DNA of 64,000 bases, taken from NCBI RefSeq assembly GCF_003797185.1, contig NZ_RKMH01000017.1:1-64000 (forward strand), in the 5' to 3' direction. Below are positions 61,780 through 64,000 of this stretch, piece after piece. Origin of the DNA: Gordonia oryzae. GTDB lineage: Bacteria; Actinomycetota; Actinomycetes; Mycobacteriales; Mycobacteriaceae. The notes below the pieces were generated by a model. It saw only the letters and a list, made by a program, of their open reading frames with translations. It made no database searches and was not told the DNA's origin. The translations under genes and the position numbers were made by a program. Positions within the stretch are counted from its first letter, which is position 1. Each line of letters starts with the position of its first letter.

Positions 61780-63300
61780 GTGTCTGACTGCATTCGCGCC
61801 GCACACGCGGCAACCCGTGACGCCGCACGATCAAAGGCGGTCGGCCGACAGCACGATCGGGGCAAGCTGACAGCCCGGGAACGCATCGAGATCCTCACGG
61901 GTGGTGCCACTTTCGTGGAGTTCGGTGCGCTGGCAACGCCCGGCGACCAGTCCCGGACCGTCGACGCACCAGGCGACGGGGTCGTCACCGGGATAGGCCG
62001 TATCGACGGGCGAGCGGCCGCGATCGTGGCGTTCGATTTCACCGTGCTCGGCGGCAGCAACGGTGAGGTGGGCATGAGCAAGATCGAGCGCTGTGCCGCC
62101 CGTGCCCTGCAGGATCGAATCCCCTTGGTCCTGCTGTGCGACGGTGGCGGCCATCGTATCCAGGAAGGCCTCGATTCCCGGTCGGCCGCGCTCGGCTCCC
62201 CGATGCTGGCCCGACTCATCGATCTGTCCGGGTTGGTACCCACCGTCGCGGCGATGATGGGCCCCGGGTTTGGGCTGGCGACCAACCTGGCCGCGCTGTG
62301 CGATCTCGTCGTGGTGGTCCGCGGTACTGGAACGATCGGCATGTCGTCGGCGCCCTTCGTACGTGCGGGCACAGGAGAGGACCTGACCAACGAGGAGATC
62401 GGCGGCGCCGACGTTCAGGCCGAGCGTGGTGTCGTCGACATCGCCGCCGACGACGAGCACGAGGCACTCGACGCCATCCGCGCCTACCTGGGTTACCTAC
62501 CCGCGCACGCCGACGGACCGGCACCGCGCGTGTCCATGCCGCAGCAGGCCGTCGTCGATCTCGATTCGATCATCCCCGACTCCTCCCGACGCGCCTACGA
62601 CATGCTCGACGTCGTCGAAGGACTGGCAGATCGCGACAGCGTCCTCGAGATCCGGCCGACCGCAGCCCCGAACATCGTGACATGCCTGACCCGCATCGAC
62701 GGTCACCCGATCGGGGTGATCGGCAATCAGCCCCGACATCTGGGCGGCGCACTGGACTCCGCAGCCTGCGAGAAGGCCGCGCATCTCGCCGCGGTCTGCG
62801 ATGCCTTCGGCCTGCCACTGCTGATCCTGATCGATCTGCCCGGGTTCCTCATCGGCAGCGCTGCGGAATCGACGCAACTGGCCCGCCGCAGCGGACGCCT
62901 GATGTTCGAGCTCGGCCGTGCCACCGTGCCCCGTTTCACCGTCGTGGTCCGCAAGGGTTACGGCGCCGCCTACATCGCGATGGGCGGCGGCCGCAGCATC
63001 GATGCCGATCTGTCGCTGGCCTGGCCGACCGCCGAAATCTGCGCGATGCCCATCGAGGGAGCGGTCGACATCGCCTTCGGACGCGAGATCGCCGCCGCAC
63101 CGGACCCGCACTCGCGTCGGGATGAACTCGTCGAAGGTTTCCGGGCTAATGTCCACCCAGTGCGCGCCGCATCGGGATTCGGTATCGACGACGTCGTCGC
63201 GCCGTCGGCGACCAGAGAACTACTGATCGAGTCGCTGTCGCGGTGCCGCAGACACGCGGATCGGGTACCGGGGAAACGGCGCACCATTTCCCCGATCTGA
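61780..63300 (+). CDS. acyl-CoA carboxylase carboxyltransferase (beta) subunit
   Basis: 506 aa with the two crotonase-like halves of propionyl-/methylcrotonyl-CoA carboxylase beta subunits: KLTARERIEILTGGATFVEFG, FDFTVLGGSNGEVGMSKIER, LCDGGGHRIQEGLDS, then LIDLPGFLIGSAAE, VVVRKGYGAAYIAMGGG and AWPTAEICAMPIEGAVDIAFGREI. It transfers CO2 from biotin to an acyl-CoA. No biotin carboxylase/BCCP alpha subunit is in the window, so it must borrow one, or act in reverse. GTG start. Confidence 0.92.
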   Translation: MSDCIRAAHAATRDAARSKAVGRQHDRGKLTARERIEILTGGATFVEFGALATPGDQSRTVDAPGDGVVTGIGRIDGRAAAIVAFDFTVLGGSNGEVGMSKIERCAARALQDRIPLVLLCDGGGHRIQEGLDSRSAALGSPMLARLIDLSGLVPTVAAMMGPGFGLATNLAALCDLVVVVRGTGTIGMSSAPFVRAGTGEDLTNEEIGGADVQAERGVVDIAADDEHEALDAIRAYLGYLPAHADGPAPRVSMPQQAVVDLDSIIPDSSRRAYDMLDVVEGLADRDSVLEIRPTAAPNIVTCLTRIDGHPIGVIGNQPRHLGGALDSAACEKAAHLAAVCDAFGLPLLILIDLPGFLIGSAAESTQLARRSGRLMFELGRATVPRFTVVVRKGYGAAYIAMGGGRSIDADLSLAWPTAEICAMPIEGAVDIAFGREIAAAPDPHSRRDELVEGFRANVHPVRAASGFGIDDVVAPSATRELLIESLSRCRRHADRVPGKRRTISPI

Positions 63301-63330
63301 CCTGCCCGTACCCGATCCGGCCGCCTGGAC

Positions 63331-64000
63331 TCAGCCCGGCAGCAGGTAGCTGGGCAGATCGGCGTGTGAGGTGCCGATGAGCCCGAGCCAGTTGAACGGC
63401 AGGTGGTAGACGAACACCAGGGTCACCATGCAAAACCCGAGGACCGCGAAGTTACGCACCCAGCCCCGCAGAGCCGGACGCCAGTGCACGAGACCGGATT
63501 CGATCGGCGACAGCCCGTCGGGATGATCCTCGGCCTCCATGCGCATCCAGGTGAACACACAACCGACCGCGGCGACGAGGATGGATTCGTAGATCGGGAA
63601 CTGATGGACCGATCCCGACCACAGGGTCAGCGGCTCATAGGTTTTGGCGAACGCGTAGGCGTGCGTGGTGCGAATGACGGTGTTCTCGACGATGAAGTCG
63701 AACAAGAACTCGGCGACGAAGATGCCGACGAAGAGGGGCACCTTGCTGATGTCGGGCCACCGTCGACGCACCTTCTTGGCGTGGTGGCAAGCGACGATGG
63801 CCACGCCCGCGCAGAAGTAGACGTACATCGGCGGGCCCCAGATGAGCGACTCCGCATAGCGACTCGGCGCATCGGGATTGTGGAACGGCAGAAAGCGCAC
63901 CCAGACACCCATGTTGACGTTGGCACTGTTCCACGCGAACAGGTACTGCTGCACGTTGAGGAACGCATCGGCGACGAAACAGATCAAACCGCCGATCACG
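63331..64000 (-). CDS. AveC-like (spirocyclase family) membrane protein, 5' part beyond the window
   Basis: About 222 C-terminal residues are present, with at least five membrane helices (ICFVADAFLNVQQYLFAW, MYVYFCAGVAIVACH, VPLFVGIFVAEFLFDFIVEN, YESILVAAVGCVFTWM, FAVLGFCMVTLVFVYHL). The pattern WNSANVNMGVWVRFLPF...YAESLIWGPPMYVYF matches actinobacterial proteins annotated as AveC-family spirocyclases. AveC acts in avermectin spiroketal formation, but such homologues are common beside lipid and steroid catabolic genes, where their role is unknown. Convergent with the carboxylase gene. Confidence 0.6.
   Translation of the reverse strand, partial: VIGGLICFVADAFLNVQQYLFAWNSANVNMGVWVRFLPFHNPDAPSRYAESLIWGPPMYVYFCAGVAIVACHHAKKVRRRWPDISKVPLFVGIFVAEFLFDFIVENTVIRTTHAYAFAKTYEPLTLWSGSVHQFPIYESILVAAVGCVFTWMRMEAEDHPDGLSPIESGLVHWRPALRGWVRNFAVLGFCMVTLVFVYHLPFNWLGLIGTSHADLPSYLLPG

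Noticed and set aside
1-64000. CRISPR arrays, tRNA/rRNA genes, insertion sequences, prophage
   Set aside because: No regular repeat-spacer pattern, no tRNA cloverleaf or CCA end noticed, and no transposase, integrase or phage structural motif in any frame read.

Overview
The window is GC-rich DNA from a mycolic-acid actinobacterium. Gordonia or a close relative is the best fit. The reasons are GTG/ATGA stop-start coupling almost everywhere, a 13E12/DUF222-type HNH gene, HspR (HAIR) and HrcA (CIRCE) heat-shock sites, a CYP153-type alkane hydroxylase and large acyl-CoA catabolic operons. The genus is inferred from gene content; there is no rRNA here to confirm it. I see no tRNA, rRNA, CRISPR array, insertion sequence or prophage.

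1-6.1 kb: a frameshifted HNH endonuclease remnant, then clpB (minus) behind two HAIR boxes that also face a divergent small gene, then small unknown genes, a DsbA-like protein and a DUF1801 protein. 6.8-8.9 kb: a response regulator and histidine kinase arranged tail to tail with overlapping 3' ends. 9.1-13.5 kb: four genes joined by ATGA overlaps (ThDP enzyme, SRPBCC/cyclase-like protein, KAS III-like enzyme with an altered catalytic residue, HisC-like aminotransferase). These look like a compact, undescribed biosynthetic operon. 14.2-17.3 kb: a minus-strand redox operon (small secreted protein with an STGAT motif, ApbE, ferric-reductase-like membrane protein, NuoF-like protein, ferredoxin).

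17.7-34 kb: housekeeping and accessory genes (quinone/acrylyl-CoA reductase, zinc/manganese ABC importer with a possible Zur box, TetR, alcohol dehydrogenase, glutathione peroxidase, Hsp20 under CIRCE, free methionine sulfoxide reductase, metallophosphoesterase, amino acid permease, ssuD operon, zinc peptidase). Several genes here survive only as remnants, two of them apparently with the middle removed in frame. 34.3-41.4 kb: a rhodanese/TetR pair divergent from a self-sufficient CYP153-reductase fusion behind two matching operators, an SDR pseudogene, and a MarR/MFS efflux pair around a palindrome.

41.7-63.3 kb: a catabolic island. A plus-strand operon (acyl-CoA dehydrogenase, SDR, thiolase, CoA-transferase, TetR) converges on a 12 kb minus-strand operon (two acyl-CoA ligases, ferredoxin reductase, SCP-x-like thiolase, HMGS-like/DUF35 fusion, small protein, two-subunit Rieske oxygenase, three crotonase-family enzymes). 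A divergent plus-strand set (SDR, two TetRs, carboxyltransferase beta subunit) follows. Together they suggest activation of an organic acid to a CoA ester, oxygenation, ring or double-bond rearrangement and thiolytic or retro-aldol shortening. The substrate cannot be read from the sequence. A partial AveC-like membrane protein runs off the right end.
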